Of a DNA stretch of 64,000 nt, positions 35,807-48,076 are shown one piece after another. The stretch covers positions 13,574,867-13,638,866 of the forward strand of contig OZ020523.1 in NCBI GenBank assembly GCA_963971425.1. The letters are read 5' to 3'. The first letter of the stretch is position 1. Each line of letters opens with the position of its first letter. Made by a program: the position numbers and the translations under genes. The notes under the pieces were generated by a model. That model was not told where the DNA came from. It ran no database searches and worked only from the letters and a program-made list of their open reading frames with translations. Origin of the DNA: Bryoerythrophyllum caledonicum. Taxonomy: Eukaryota > Streptophyta > Bryopsida > Pottiales > Pottiaceae.

Positions 35807-37125
35807 CAGTGGCAAGCACAAGTATTCGGACAGAGAGGCATCTCTCATAATCCTTAATTATCAACTCCTTAATATGTCCATTGTAGCGTAATTAAGGAGT
35901 CGGTAAGATATTTTTTGGGCTTGCTTTAACTAACACACCACATGGCACCTAATTAACATTGTTTCCTTTAATATTTGACACTTGAAGAGATTATACATGC
36001 AAAGATCATGAAGAGGTGTGTACGGCTTGTTATGCTCACAAGATGTGCACACCACAATCATCTCATTACATGTCCATTTATAAAGCTTTTTGTTGTGAAT
36101 TTTTTTTTGTAAGATTTGGAGAGGCCCTTGGAGAATAGCCATGGCTCCTAGAAGATTTGAGAATGACCATAGAACAATTCTTGAAATGTATGAGTGAGGG
36201 AACTCATATAGAGAGATTTCAATGGTTTTGGGCATTCCTGAAAGCACTTGTTCTGACATAGTGCGAAGGTTTCGTGAGAGAAAGACCTTGAAAGACAAAG
36301 CTTCACCTGGAAGACCTAGAATTCTTGATGAACGTGGTGACCGTGACGTTGTGAGGAGGTTAAATGATCCACATACTAGTATAGCTGCAGCTGTAGGACG
36401 TGCATTACGATATGAGGGTATGCGATTGAGTGATGATACGGTGAAAAGAAGTCTTCGGAGGCAAGGGCTGAGAGCATGTGTGAAGACCAAGAAGCCACTT
36501 TTGACAAAGAAGCATCGAGCTCGTCGTTTGCACTGGGCAAAGAAGTGCAAACATGCAACTTAGGAATTTTGGAGTCATGTCATTTTTTCTAATGAGTCCA
36601 AATTCAATCTTTCTCGCTCGGATGGACATCAATATTGTTGGAGAAAGTGTGGAGAGCGTCTTTTAGATTAGCAGGTGCAACCTACAATTAAATATGGGGG
36701 AGGAAGCATAATGGCTTGGGGTTGTATGAGTTGGAAAGGAGTTGGCAAACTTCATTTGATTGAAGGGAAGATGGATAAATTTGTACATAGCAATATTTTA
36801 GAGACGGAACTTGTTGGCACTATACAAATGCAAGATTTAGAAGATCATGTTTTTTTTCAACACGACAATGACCCAAAACACACTGCACATTATGTTGTAG
36901 ATTGGTTGTGTGCTCAAAAGTTTATCACTATTGGGCATCCTCCACAATCACCTAACCTCAATCCAATAGAACATCTTTGGAATGAAGTAGATCGTTGTAT
37001 AAGAAGGTCTGAGAGGAAACCTACTACCAAAAGTGACTTGTGGAAGAAGATTCAAGAAACGGATATTTAACTAAATGTGGACAAAACGATCAATTGTGGA
37101 CCAAATTAGATACTTGTGATGACCC
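35807..37125 (+). mobile_element. Tc1/mariner (DD34E) transposon, decayed
   Basis: The left end CAGTGGCAAGCACAAGTATT follows a TA at 35805. A degenerate inverse (ATACTTGTG) near 37110 marks the right end. Transposase reading from the ATG at 36141: HTH region with IPESTCSDIVRRF and a GRPR-like SPGRPR box, then the catalytic part. The second Asp is in FQHDNDPKH and the Glu in NLNPIEHLW, exactly 34 residues apart. The first catalytic Asp is Asn (FSNESKF instead of FSDESKF), and three in-frame stops are present. Inactive. Tc1-like elements are rare in land plants. Confidence 0.9.
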
Positions 37126-37222
37126 TAAATACCTACTAGATTGTCCTAAAATATACAATTTGTATGGGTGAAGGATACTGAGAATCTACTGAGGATTGTA
37201 AAAATGTCGCGTGACTTCTCTT

Positions 37223-40069
37223 CTCGGGGGGCGGCCGACCATGAGGCGACGTTGACGACCTAGACTCTTCGTCTTCCATATTAACATGAATAGTGCTTTG
37301 TATCGCAGAGATGTAGTAGAAGGAATTTAAACGCAAGTGTCGGCGGGCAGCCGAGACGTAGTGATCGAGGATAAGGTGAAACAAACCATGATGGAGGATG
37401 GCGTCATGCACGTAGTCCACGATCATGAGCGTAAAAATATCTTGAATAAAGGGCTCAAATCCTGCGACTAGTGAAGATAGGAGAGGGTGGTTTGTAAGCA
37501 CAAGGAGGCCGGAAAAGATTAGAAATGAGCTTCATACAAAACAATGAAGCCAACGGTTTAGGACACTTTGACAAAATAGACGATTGCATATCTGAGAAAT
37601 AGTCGACACGATTGCATTTGTTGTGTAAAGTGTACAGTCGCAGTCGGCGGGGAGCCGACAAGAACGCTCACTTCTATCCAGAAAGAGACCTCGCCATCTA
37701 ATAACCAAGAATAGTACCTACAGTGCGATCTGACAACAATTGAGTCCTAAGATAAGGATTAAGCAGCAATCCATCGGCTGGCAGCCGATGAAATAAGAAT
37801 CAGTCCTCATTTCCACAATTGACTGAGATGCCACCAGCCTCCAAAGTTGCAATCGCAGCGCTCGCTGCCTCAGGCGGAAGACGGTGAGAACCAGGAGGGC
37901 CTTTCTTAGTGTGCGACGGATAGCGGTGCGAGTAAAGAACAATTTTGCAGTTTTGTACCTCTGAAAGACAAGGTTTCCTTTGCCATCTCCTGGTCTAGCA
38001 TTCCCTCGCAACAATCTTCTTTGATTCCTTCTTCCCTGACATGGGCATCCACCATTCGACTTTGAAATTCCCGTAGCAATCACCTGGTGTCAGATTGACG
38101 CATTCAAGAACTCGGCCCATCCACACGAGAAGGTAATGACCGTTGCTAGGACGGCAGAGAATAAAATCATTGAGTAAAACGTCTCGAAATGGATTGAACG
38201 ACAACTTCGGACGGCTCAATTCAGAGCCACAAAAAGGATATGCGTCGGGGTCATCCTCAGGGATAATGTCAGGAATTCCAATGACGTAATCGGGCGACTT
38301 TGAGCCGCGAGCATGATGGCGAATCCAATTTGAAGTTGGCCAAAATCCTTCCTGGACAGACTCCCGGTTTGGTGGCAGAGGACCAGAAATAAGTTGATGG
38401 ATACGCTCCCAGTACAAAATGTAGGGGGCCAAATCCGCTATATAACGCTTGTCCTGGGACATGCTGGTCTTCCAGAACTCAATATATTTAGCAATTCCGT
38501 TCTTGATGAAGGATTGCTTCTCGCTGACTCCAGTGGCACGGGCAACCTCCTTCTCTAGGTTTCTTTTGTTCTGGTTAACTCGGACGTCCCCCTAGAGAGG
38601 CTTAAATGGGACAGGCTTTGGATCTCCAACAGGTAGGCGTAGATTTCCGTGCTCATCTGCGGTCCACATCTTGACAGGATTACCTGTAGGAGTCCAAGAA
38701 GAATCAGTGGCACAAATAAAATGAGCGCACAAACTCACAGCAGAAACGTTTAGGTCCATCGGCGGGCCGCTGATGGAGATGGAAGACGACGAAGGTGGAG
38801 AAAGCTGAAGAGAGATGGAAATAGGAGTATTTCCACCATGACTGGCTTACCTGGAGGAAGCCAGGATGAATCAGTTGCACACTTCTTGTATCTCATGACC
38901 GGCCATCCAGCGTCATCTCCTTCCTCCTCCATGTAAAACTTGAACATGTGCATCTCTCCGAGTCCCACAATCCTGTTACTCTCGTCATGATGATATCCAA
39001 CAATATAACTCTTAAAATCTGCAACCTCTTGGACAAGTTCCGAAATGAACGCGACAGTCTTCTGCGCTCCATGAAGGCTTTCATGAGGTCAGCCAAACAG
39101 TAAGTATTCTTCCGTTTGATGAGTTTCAATAGGTAACTAAAATGTGCGTCAATATCCTCATAAGTGTGGCCAACAATCAAGAATCCCACAGTGACCTCCT
39201 TGAAGATTTTTCTAGCTGTAAGAAGCGAACAAAACGCCATGAGGAACCGATTCTTGTTATCCTTGGCAGAGTTATCAAGCTGGAGAAACAACTTCCGAGG
39301 AAGCGGGACTTGCGGTCTACCAGAAGGAGTATTCGGAAACGGATCTGCTTTAGATTCTGGAATCAATGACATACATCTGGACTTCCCATGAAGTAGAGCA
39401 TCAAAGAAAGGATTGAGGGGTGGACGGGTGAATAGCTCCTTGGACTCTCGCACGGGGCGCCTCTCTAATGCTCTTAGAACACGGCAAAGAGAAGAGATGG
39501 TGAAATTCAAGTCCCTCGGCCATAACGATGTCGAGTAATGAGGGTAGGCACCGTCGCCGTGTCCATGTGTGAGCATGCCGGTACATGAAATCGGAATCTA
39601 ACCGAGCCCGGCGGTGGCCTTGGTAATCCTCTGCATTCTAGAAATGGCCGTCTTGGAGGTTTCCATCTTGTCATGAATTATGCAAAGGAACTTAGACGGG
39701 TACTGAATAGATTGAGCCGACTAGCCGGAATAAACATTTCTGCATGCCCTTTGGTAGTTTAGGTGCCTGTTTCTGTCATCCGTGAGTCCTTGCCACTCGT
39801 CTGACCCGTTAGGATCTTTTGCGATAAACTCGACGAGGAAGTCGCACTCCGTGCACCTGGAGAAGTTGTTGCCCACAGACTTCACTTCTACATTTCTGAA
39901 GAACCTCTTCTTCATGTTATTCACCGCAGATTGCAAAATCGGCTTAGCATTGCATTCAACGTTTACCTCGATAAGACATTTTAATGCATATCAGTAATAC
40001 AGAAAGACGATGGTGTCATGGGTATGCCCAGTAGGCAATGAGTGAGTTCCGTCGGCGGGCTGCCGACGT
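37223..40069. repeat. Element 4 palindromes (six copies, TCGGC/GCCGA type)
   Basis: Copies at 37223-37239, 37340-37354, 37643-37659, 37772-37790, 38757-38777 and 40050-40069. The best are ATCGGCTGGCAGCCGAT and GTCGGCGGGCTGCCGAC. None of this type was noticed in elements 1 or 2. Confidence 0.8.
37800..39945 (-). pseudogene. Element 4 gene A: broken DUF7869-like protein
   Basis: Same family as gene A of elements 1 and 2 but diverged. Segments seen: NNFSRCTEC (39850 region), IHDKMETSK, MLTHGHGDGAYPHY, LQLDNSAKDNKNRF and VGHTYEDIDAHF, then the C-terminal part with YILYWERIHQL and FNPFRDVLLNDF at 37995-38462. The roughly 300-residue N-terminal Cys-rich part is missing and the frame is broken several times. 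Candidate catalytic acids are kept in the pieces (D in HDKM, D in QLDN, EDID). Confidence 0.75.
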
Positions 40070-40812
40070 CGCTCGTTGAAGCAACAAAGAAGTCAGGGGT
40101 GAAAGTCCACTAAGGTGGTATATAAATAGTGTCACAAATGGGTTTGGAAATAGTCACAAACCTTCTACTGCCCAAAAGTGGAAATGTGGGACTAACCTTT
40201 GAATTCTACTGATGGAATGTAGAAGGTAACTTGAATAAAAGGGTGGAAACCATAGGCGAGTTTAATTTTGACTAATGGTTTGGCCAATCTAGGTATATCT
40301 TTCAGATGTACATACTTGTCACAGGTATACAAAATTCAACAAATATACTGATTTTGAGAGTTCTAGGAAGTAAAATACTTTGAAACTTGTAAGACACATC
40401 CACGCTACAATGTTTTCATATATTTTGATTGGAAATTCCAGATCGGCAAGTTATTTTCACTTTTATTGCTAAAAAACTAGCTATTTTTTCAAGGCTCATA
40501 AAATAGGGATCACTGTTGTTTTCTGCTTTGATTTCTTATCGAATCAGATACATTGTACAGTAATCCATCTTTGAACATAATTTTATCATACAAAAATGTT
40601 TTGTATCCATAAATTTGGGTCAAATCAAGTTTTCGGGGGTCTGCGTTTCTTCATATACTTCACTGTACATATGGTATATTTTCCATACCCTACGGTATGT
40701 AATATACTGAAACACGGGAAAGGAGTGGGCAGCTTAGATCGCGACACGTGCCTTCCTCAAATGCAGAAAGGCTGTCAGTCGAATGGCAGTGAATGTTTGT
40801 TGAACTACCTGG
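40070..40812. other. Unassigned DNA between element 4 gene A and element 2
   Basis: AT-rich, no recognised gene. Probably element 4 interior, given the palindrome at 40050, but no direct proof. Confidence 0.4.
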
Positions 40813-40838
40813 AACACTGTATTCATTAAAATGAGACA
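40813..40838 (+). repeat. Left terminal inverted repeat of element 2
   Basis: 26 bp, inverse of 62905-62930 with one mismatch (position 6). Confidence 0.92.
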
Positions 40839-41466
40839 TTTCAGAGTCTCAAATTATCATGGTGTCTTTTTTTAGTCAATTTGGAATTTCATTAATTTGA
40901 GACTATGTATTAAATTGAGACTCAATCTCGATTGGAATGCTAAATAATCTAGCCATATCATGGATTGTTGAATTAAATTTGTATGAAAATTAATATCATA
41001 TTCAATTGTGTGTGTAAAGGTAATAGATTATAAAAAATGAAAGAGAAATAATTACCAACTTCAAGAGATTATACTATTTCCAAACAAGGTCGTTGAAATA
41101 CCTAGCGTTGAAAAGTTAGCATGTATTATCGATGCATCAAGGATAAATGTACAATTAATGACACTCACAATGTGGACCACCATTTATACATCACTGATGA
41201 AACTAAATTCCCGCCTTTGCTCTATAATATTGAAAGCAACACAATACATCACTACATGGAACTACAAACACTAATCTAATTCTATCTACAAATATGCTAT
41301 GCGCACATTCAAAGTCTACAATTCCATCCTATAGATACAAGTTCACTACATACTTAATAGAATATCCAGTACAAAAGAACAAAAAATCAAAAAAGAACAT
41401 GCATCCCCCCTATTTTATAATGGATAAATTACTCTAGTCCCCAGAAACCACAAACTCCGTTGAAAT

Positions 41467-44400
41467 CTATAATTCAGCTAAAGATGCCTTGATTATGTCC
41501 ACCTGTGATTTTGGAATTTTTAACCTAGAAGAGCTTGTGTTTCCACGCAACCTAGGCTTCCAAGCCGTTAAAATACAATCTGTATACACCCAGATTGGTT
41601 TAGATTCAGTCTCTTCAACCCAATTATTCCCATGATTAGAATCCCACCCTTGATACGTTTCTAAGTCCACATGACGCAGGGATGCAGGTTTGAAGTATTG
41701 CACTTTAATCTCATGAGAATGTTCACGATCCGGATGTGAATTAGTCAATGCCAAGGCAATCCAAAATGGGCGCAAATCTCCATCAACAGAATGCACCGCA
41801 AGTACATAGCCTTTGTACACATCTCTACCAACTCGAAATGATGGAGGGGGACAATGACGTTGTTGTCCAATGAATGGAGGGTCTTGTGCATACTCCTCCC
41901 TCAACGACCCATCAATCTCATATTCATCCACCATGGATGGAGCATATCTAGATAGTGGCCAGAATCCATCTCGTAGGAGAGGCGATTCTTCCAAAGGCAC
42001 CTCAAGGGAAGCCTTAACACCTCTCCAATAGTACATAATACGCTCGTTCTTCCTCCTTTATTCACCCGAGAGATCCTCGTTAGCCATAGATTTCCAAAGA
42101 TATAGAAACCCAGAGATACCCTTCAGAACCTTATCATAATTCTCATGACGTCGCGGAATGAGAGGAATCGGCTGTCCACGAGGCAAAATTGGCCTACCAT
42201 CTTCCGTCACTTTCCAGAGCTGGATTCCTCTATCTTCCTCAGGCAACCAATCCCTATCTGTACAAAGAATTTTGTACTGCATCTTTGGCAATCCATCTAA
42301 GCCGTTGTAGAACTTGAATTGCTGACCCTTTGTGTGACCCGTAAGGGCCTCTTTGCCAATGCACAAATATCCTTCTAAAAAGCCCTTGAAATCGGGCACC
42401 TCTTCAATGAGGTGTGGAATAACTGGCATTTTCTCAGCATCCATAAATGATTTCATCAAGAGTGGGATCGTTGGACAGCTATTTGACTTGAGTTTGGAAC
42501 TCCATCTTCCAAACATTGCATCAATATCCTCGTGAGTATGACCAACAAGTACGAAGTTGACATACACTTCATAGAAAATACCCATATGAACGAGGAGGGA
42601 AAAAAAAGCGAACACAAATCTATTTTTATTGTCCCCTGTGGCATTATCCAACTGCATTTGGAGAATTGGTACTAGTAATTGTTTCGCAGGAACAGGTTCA
42701 ACCGGTGGAGCAGCAAGGGATCCAAGACACACGTTAGCATCCGCAAGCACAGCCTGAGAGAGAGAAGAAGCTCTTCCTCCCGTTAATAATTCACGAGAAG
42801 AATACATCGGTGGACTCTCTAAGTCCCGAAGTAACTTCGCAATGGATCCAACAGTGTGGTTCGAGTCGGTGGAGAAGATGTCAAGACTATAATGGGCATA
42901 ACGAACATCTCCATGTCCATGCGCAATCATTCCAGTTACAGCCACAGGCAGTTTCATGAAGGACTCCGTCGCTTTATTCTTGTGTGAAAAATGAGGAGAT
43001 GCGGTTTTGCTATGATCCATTTTATCATGGATGATGCACACAACCTCGTTAGGTTTTTCTTCCGAGTTCTTGCGGTTCCCATAATATAAAATACGATGAG
43101 TCTGTTGAGAGGCCTGATGTAACTGCAATTTGACTTCCCACATTTTGTATGACGAGGACCCCCGTATACAAGCCTTCTTTAATTGCTTGAGTTGGTTGCA
43201 TCTTCCGCTGTCCTGATGGAAATTCTTCCATCATGTACATACAAGTATTAGTCTTTTTATGTGTGGATTTTAATAAATAAGGAGTTGGGAAAAGGGGTTG
43301 GTCGTGGTAAGAACTACGGTTTGAGGATTTGGGCGAGTGTTAGCATTTAGGTGCTGCACCGCTCTTGTCACTGCTCAGGGGGGTAGATAGCGGGTTGACT
43401 GATATTTTTCCTGTCTCACTAGCGAGCCAAGCCGTGGGCCGCCGAACCACTCGACGGGCTCGATCGGGTTCGAACCCGGACCGGCGGCAGCCACTAACCA
43501 CGACATTTCCAGCCAACCAAGTCCACGACTTGGCGATCAGGTTGTGCGAATCAACACCTTTATACGTCCGTACCATCAGCTATCTTACGATAAGTTTTGT
43601 TTTTATTTTTATTTAGTTATTTTTTTTATTTTACTTATCTTGTTGGTTGGAAGGTCTAAGTTTTTAGTCTTCCAATAAATAAAAGACTAGGGGATTTTAT
43701 GTGGTTGAAAGTGGAAAGGATAAGAAAGTAATGAAGTACCTTGTGGGGTACTTTGGGTAGGGTGACATGGGTTGGAGTGCCCACGTCCACTTGAGGTGGA
43801 AAAGTGGGAAAAGGAGATTCCTTAGTGAGTGTGTGTGTGTGTGTGCGGGTGAGAGAGCAAGGGTTTGGAGCAGAACTTTGACTGTGTGTAACTCGTTGAG
43901 CTTGAATGCTATGGAATTGAAATTTTGTGATCTTGTTCCTTGTTTCAAGAGCTTTCCATACTCGTTTAAAATTCTGAATTCGGAGTTGTAAAGAAAAAGT
44001 TATTGAGGTTTTAATTCTGTGATAACCCGAGGCCATCCATTGAGGGGAAGAGGTTTCGAGGAGCCACAACTTTTTCTGTAGTTCTCAATTTGATTTGAGA
44101 TTTTAAGGGACTGTGCATCTCTATCTTAACTTTCTAGAAAGATATTACAATTGAGATTTGGAGTTGTGAGCAAGAAGTTATAGAGATCTGAATGAATAGG
44201 GGTAGGCAAAACTTTGATTGTCTATAAATTTCGGACAGTAGTTTAGATTGACTTGAAATTTGGAGGAGTGTTAGTTGTCTGAATTAGCTTTCTAGAGAGC
44301 TATTACACTTAGTATTTGAAGTTTTGAGTCATCTGTGTCACTTGTTTGAAGGTTACAGCCTTGGTGAAACTTTTCCATTGTGTTTTTGAACACTTCTTTT

Positions 44401-46045
44401 GAGTTTCTTAGTGTTTTTGAACACTTGAAGACTTTGGAGTTGAAGGATGGAAGAATTGAAGACTTGAGGCTTGAAGAGAAGAAAAGATGGAGACAAGTGT
44501 GTTGTGGCTTGTGGTCCAATTTCTTTTTTTGTGATTCCAAGCCAGCTTTGGAGGCTAGTTGTATTTCAATTATGTTCTTGTAAACTTTGTTGCGGCGAAG
44601 TGGGGTTAATTGCCCACATGGTCGTGTTTATGTCGTTCCCACCGGTGAGGCACGTTTGCTGGTCACCGTGGGTTTGAATTTTAGGAGCCAATCTTTCGGA
44701 CGGTTTCAGCTTGTGGTCTGGCCGTCCCGTTTTACCCATCCGAGGCCGTGGTTTCTTATCACCCACCTTTACCCTTAACCCTTTAGAGCCACCACAGGAT
44801 AGGCCAACGGAGAGGATTTTTAAGACTGAAGACTGAAGATTGAAGACTAGAGACTGAAGACCTGAAGATTTGAAAATACGATTGGATTCCCGAGCAAACA
44901 ATCTCCAGTCGCAGCCAGATTCCCTGCAAATTCTCAAGGCGCTCCCCTCTCTACACGACACCGCAGCGAGCAAAGTTGTCACCAAGCTTCTTCGTAGAGT
45001 ATTGTTCAAATTCGGAGCTCCGAATTCGACTAAGACCAGACAAAGATATTGGTTTGAGGCCAAATCTTGAATTCACCTCATTCACTTTGGGCAACACTCC
45101 ACTCCATTGAAAAGAGGCAAGAAGGTGCTTGGAGACGACCTTCTCTCCAGTGCCAAGTATAGTAGTCTTATTAGGACTGTGATCGGCAGCATCATCAAGT
45201 ATATCATGCAGAGTAGCAATTGCCTGAAGGGTATGAGTCCGGGGCTTCTTTGAACCAGTATTGCCGTGTGCCCCTGCCCGCATCCCATCCTTTGCCTCTC
45301 GTTTGTACCGGTAGAATGTGGCTCGGCTAACCCCTATTATAGTACACCATGCATTTTGGCATACATCAATTCCATCAAGCGTCACCACATGGTTCCCATT
45401 GGAATCCATGTGAATCTGCCTGTGTACATCAAGCCAAACATGTTTCTGAAAGAAAACACCTCCAATGTCACGGTAAACTTGGGAGCGAAGCACAGAAATT
45501 GAACACCGTGGAAATCGTTGAGTACAATATCTTGGACAACAGACGGTACTCGCAACGGAGTTGATCGATTGTGAAGTAAGAAGTACTTCCTTCTTTGGTG
45601 GGGAAGGACCCTCTACCCTCTGACGAGTGGTTTTGTATTGTCGGATGCCTACTTTAGGTCCGCGACGAAATACTTTAAGAGTTGCATTGAAAATGCTAGT
45701 TTGCTCTTGATCATACAAACTCACATTACAAAGAAAGACGTGTCGAGTTGGCCAAGCTCGGAGGGCAAATATCCAATTCAATGGAATTTCATTCTCGTCA
45801 AAGCATTCAGCGATTAGAATCACTACATGATCATCTCCAAGTGGCCGACCACCAGTTTCAGGAACAAATCCAGAATCAACACTCTTGCAAAGTCCAATTG
45901 CAACATCGGCCCCAGATGTGTTTCGAAGGATGATGCGCTTTGAGAACCACAATGTGCGAGGAATACCGTCACATGCAGCAACCCCTGGAGGTAAGGTCGG
46001 TGGAACTCGGACAACACCATCATATGAGCGTTCTTCCATCTTCAA
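41467..46045 (-). pseudogene. Element 2 gene A: DUF7869-like candidate transposase, split by a solo LTR
   Basis: Two blocks: 44961-46045 (N-terminal; Cys-rich CCPRYC, ends at FARC) and 41467-43208 (C-terminal). Motifs: IIHDKMDHSK, MQLDNATGDNKNRF and VGHTHEDIDAMFGRW, so all candidate catalytic acids are present. The block boundary falls between two Cys residues of the motif seen as FARCSTC in element 1, exactly where the LTR sits with its 4-bp duplication. One further stop (TAA near 42055, Tyr in element 1) is seen. The N-terminus starts at MKMEERSY and supports the longer start of element 1 gene A. The stop is 654 bp from the left end. Confidence 0.85.
43209..44960. mobile_element. Solo LTR (1,752 bp) inside element 2 gene A
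   Basis: The insertion starts TGTCCTGATGG and ends CTACACGACA, flanked by a 4-bp duplication CCGC (43205-43208 and 44961-44964). TG...CA-type ends, a long non-coding interior and no paired second copy fit a solo LTR left by recombination. Family not identified. Younger than element 2. Confidence 0.7.
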
Positions 46046-46146
46046 GATATCACAATGAAAAGGACATTGGGTTAATTATCCAAAAAAAATCGACAAATAA
46101 GTAAAGGACCGCTCTATTGAGAGGAGATAGACATTAATAAGATATG

Positions 46147-46938
46147 GCTATCCTCGACACGAGGATAATTCCAGATATTGAATGTATGAACACTAAATTA
46201 GGGGAATTAACAATAATACCACAGTCGGGAATAACAACACATTGTTGATTTTAACCCGGAGAAAACACACCAAATACGCACTACACTTCGAACGAAGATC
46301 AGCGTTCAAAAATAAGTTATCACCAATCAGATTGGATAAATTATCTAAATTATTGCAAAATTGCATCGATCCAATTTCTTGTTAAATTATCATGACAGAC
46401 ACCACAAAGCCTTACCGTGATATCCTCGACCCGAGGATAATACTGCGAATGATTACTGTAAAACAGAAGTGTTAGAATGACATAGGCATTTCCCACTTCA
46501 CTGTCTACACTAAACATTACTCTGAGATGATATTGAACTCGAAGTCAGTTATCCTCGACTCTAGAATAACCATCATAAATTTAGTGGTCCATTATTTGAA
46601 TATCTCAGTTTTGATATCCTCGATTCGAGGATAACACACATGAAGGGTTTTCCACACATTATGGGCAATGATTGACGTGATCCAAACCATGATTAAGCTG
46701 ATGAATTCATGATTCAGTCATTCTGGTTTCATCGAATTCCATCGAATCAACATCGATTATTCTCGAGTCGAGGATAATTGTTTTTTCAATTTCAGTCGCC
46801 AATTCTTACAGTACTTTACACTTTAAAGATGTAGTAGTATTATTCTCAAGTCGAGGATAAACCTCATAGGTAATGTCTCATATGTGATGAATTTGATTCG
46901 ATTATGTGAGTTCAGGTTATCCTCGACCCGAGGATAAC
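46147..46938. repeat. Element 2 palindromes upstream of gene A (7 copies)
   Basis: Copies near 46147, 46420, 46548, 46615, 46757, 46840 and 46915, with arm TTATCCTCG or GATATCCTCG, a 3-base centre (ACA, ACC, ACT, ATT, AGT) and the mirrored arm. Spacing is irregular. Lies in the leader or promoter of gene A, like the 34-bp array of element 1. Confidence 0.95.
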
Positions 46939-48041
46939 AATGCTACAGTGTATCCGTAATATGCGGAATGTCACAGAAAGAGATTTAGATAAGAGACGAA
47001 CAAGAACCGCTGAAGAGGTCAATATCACTGAATAACGTGTGATGGGGAGACCTGTACTCTTGCTCAGAAAGCAGAGGAGAAAACCTTGAAATGTCCTATG
47101 CGACAGAGGCAAATAGAAAATGAAAATGATTTCAACCAACCAGCAAGTAAAACAACCACATAAGAAGTACAGCCACACTTACACTCCTGCCCTAAAAATC
47201 AAACCAAAACATTCGTGTCCCCAAAAACGACCTGGAAAAATAATAACCAGTTCAGTATCTTACTGAGGAGAGGCAAGAGCTGAAGCAGAGAAGTGGAAGC
47301 GGAGGCGAGGCACAGAGAGCTTCAGAGAGGGGAGGGTTGGAAATGAGAATTTCCAGGGCAAAGTCAGAATGTCGTGATGGACTTCAGTGCACAAAAAACG
47401 GAGGTGGGCGGGAAACTTGAAAGACTTTTTCTAACGGCTGCATTTTTGGGCGGGAAAACAAAGTATTTTTGTCACATCTTTTATGGTGACCTTTTTAAGT
47501 TGTCGAGTCACTTCAATTTAGGGTTGCAACCAACCCGAATAAGACAAAATGAGATTCGTTTTGACAAAATCGGATGTTAAAATGAATGAAAAATTGAAAG
47601 TCATATTCGGTTTCCTATGTTAAAAAGTAATAAAAAATCAGAAATATCTGCTAAATTAGTTTTTTTAAAATTGTTTTTAAAAAACAAAAAAAAACCTTAT
47701 AAAATCAGAATCGGTTTAAAGAAAATAACTCTTCGAATATTACAAGTTTTAACCTATATAATTTGTTTTAGTATTTTTTTCAAATAAGAAAATAGGGAAA
47801 TTTAATTTTGTCTTAAAAAAATTGTATATTCATTAAAGCTTTCTTCGTTTCATTGATAAAAATTCGATTTTTTATCAACTTCTGATTATATTTAAGTTAA
47901 ACCAGACTTATGTCACATACATATTTGTTCTTCAAAGTTGACGAAGGAGAAAAAATATTAAAATTTGTTCACAATCTTTAAAAATAAGTCAAACCTATTT
48001 TAAGCTAATTCATGCAATTGGATGACTTTCTAATTAAAGGT

Positions 48042-48063
48042 TATCCTTGATTTGAGGATAAGT
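48042..48063. repeat. Single decayed element 2 palindrome
   Basis: TTATCCTTGATTTGAGGATA; both arms changed by C-to-T/G-to-A steps. Last copy before the spacer. Confidence 0.8.
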
Positions 48064-48076
48064 TTTCCAATTATAA

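Larger units (their letters stand above)
35709..40812. mobile_element. Giant DNA transposon, element 4: left part of a diverged copy
   Basis: Begins AACACATGGTCATTATAAAG at 35709, matching the element 1 terminus at about 19 of 25 positions with a one-base gap, directly after gypsy integrase sequence (candidate 4-bp target CTGA at 35705-35708). A broken minus-strand gene A lies inside at the expected distance once the Tc1 insertion is subtracted (about 0.7 kb). Six palindromes of a third type, built on TCGGC/GCCGA, occur from 37223 to 40069. The right end is not in the window; element 2 adjoins at 40813. Confidence 0.7.

Noticed and set aside
43430-43510. tRNA-like B box (GGTTCGAACCC)
   Set aside because: No cloverleaf or acceptor stem could be fitted on either strand; it lies inside the solo LTR.
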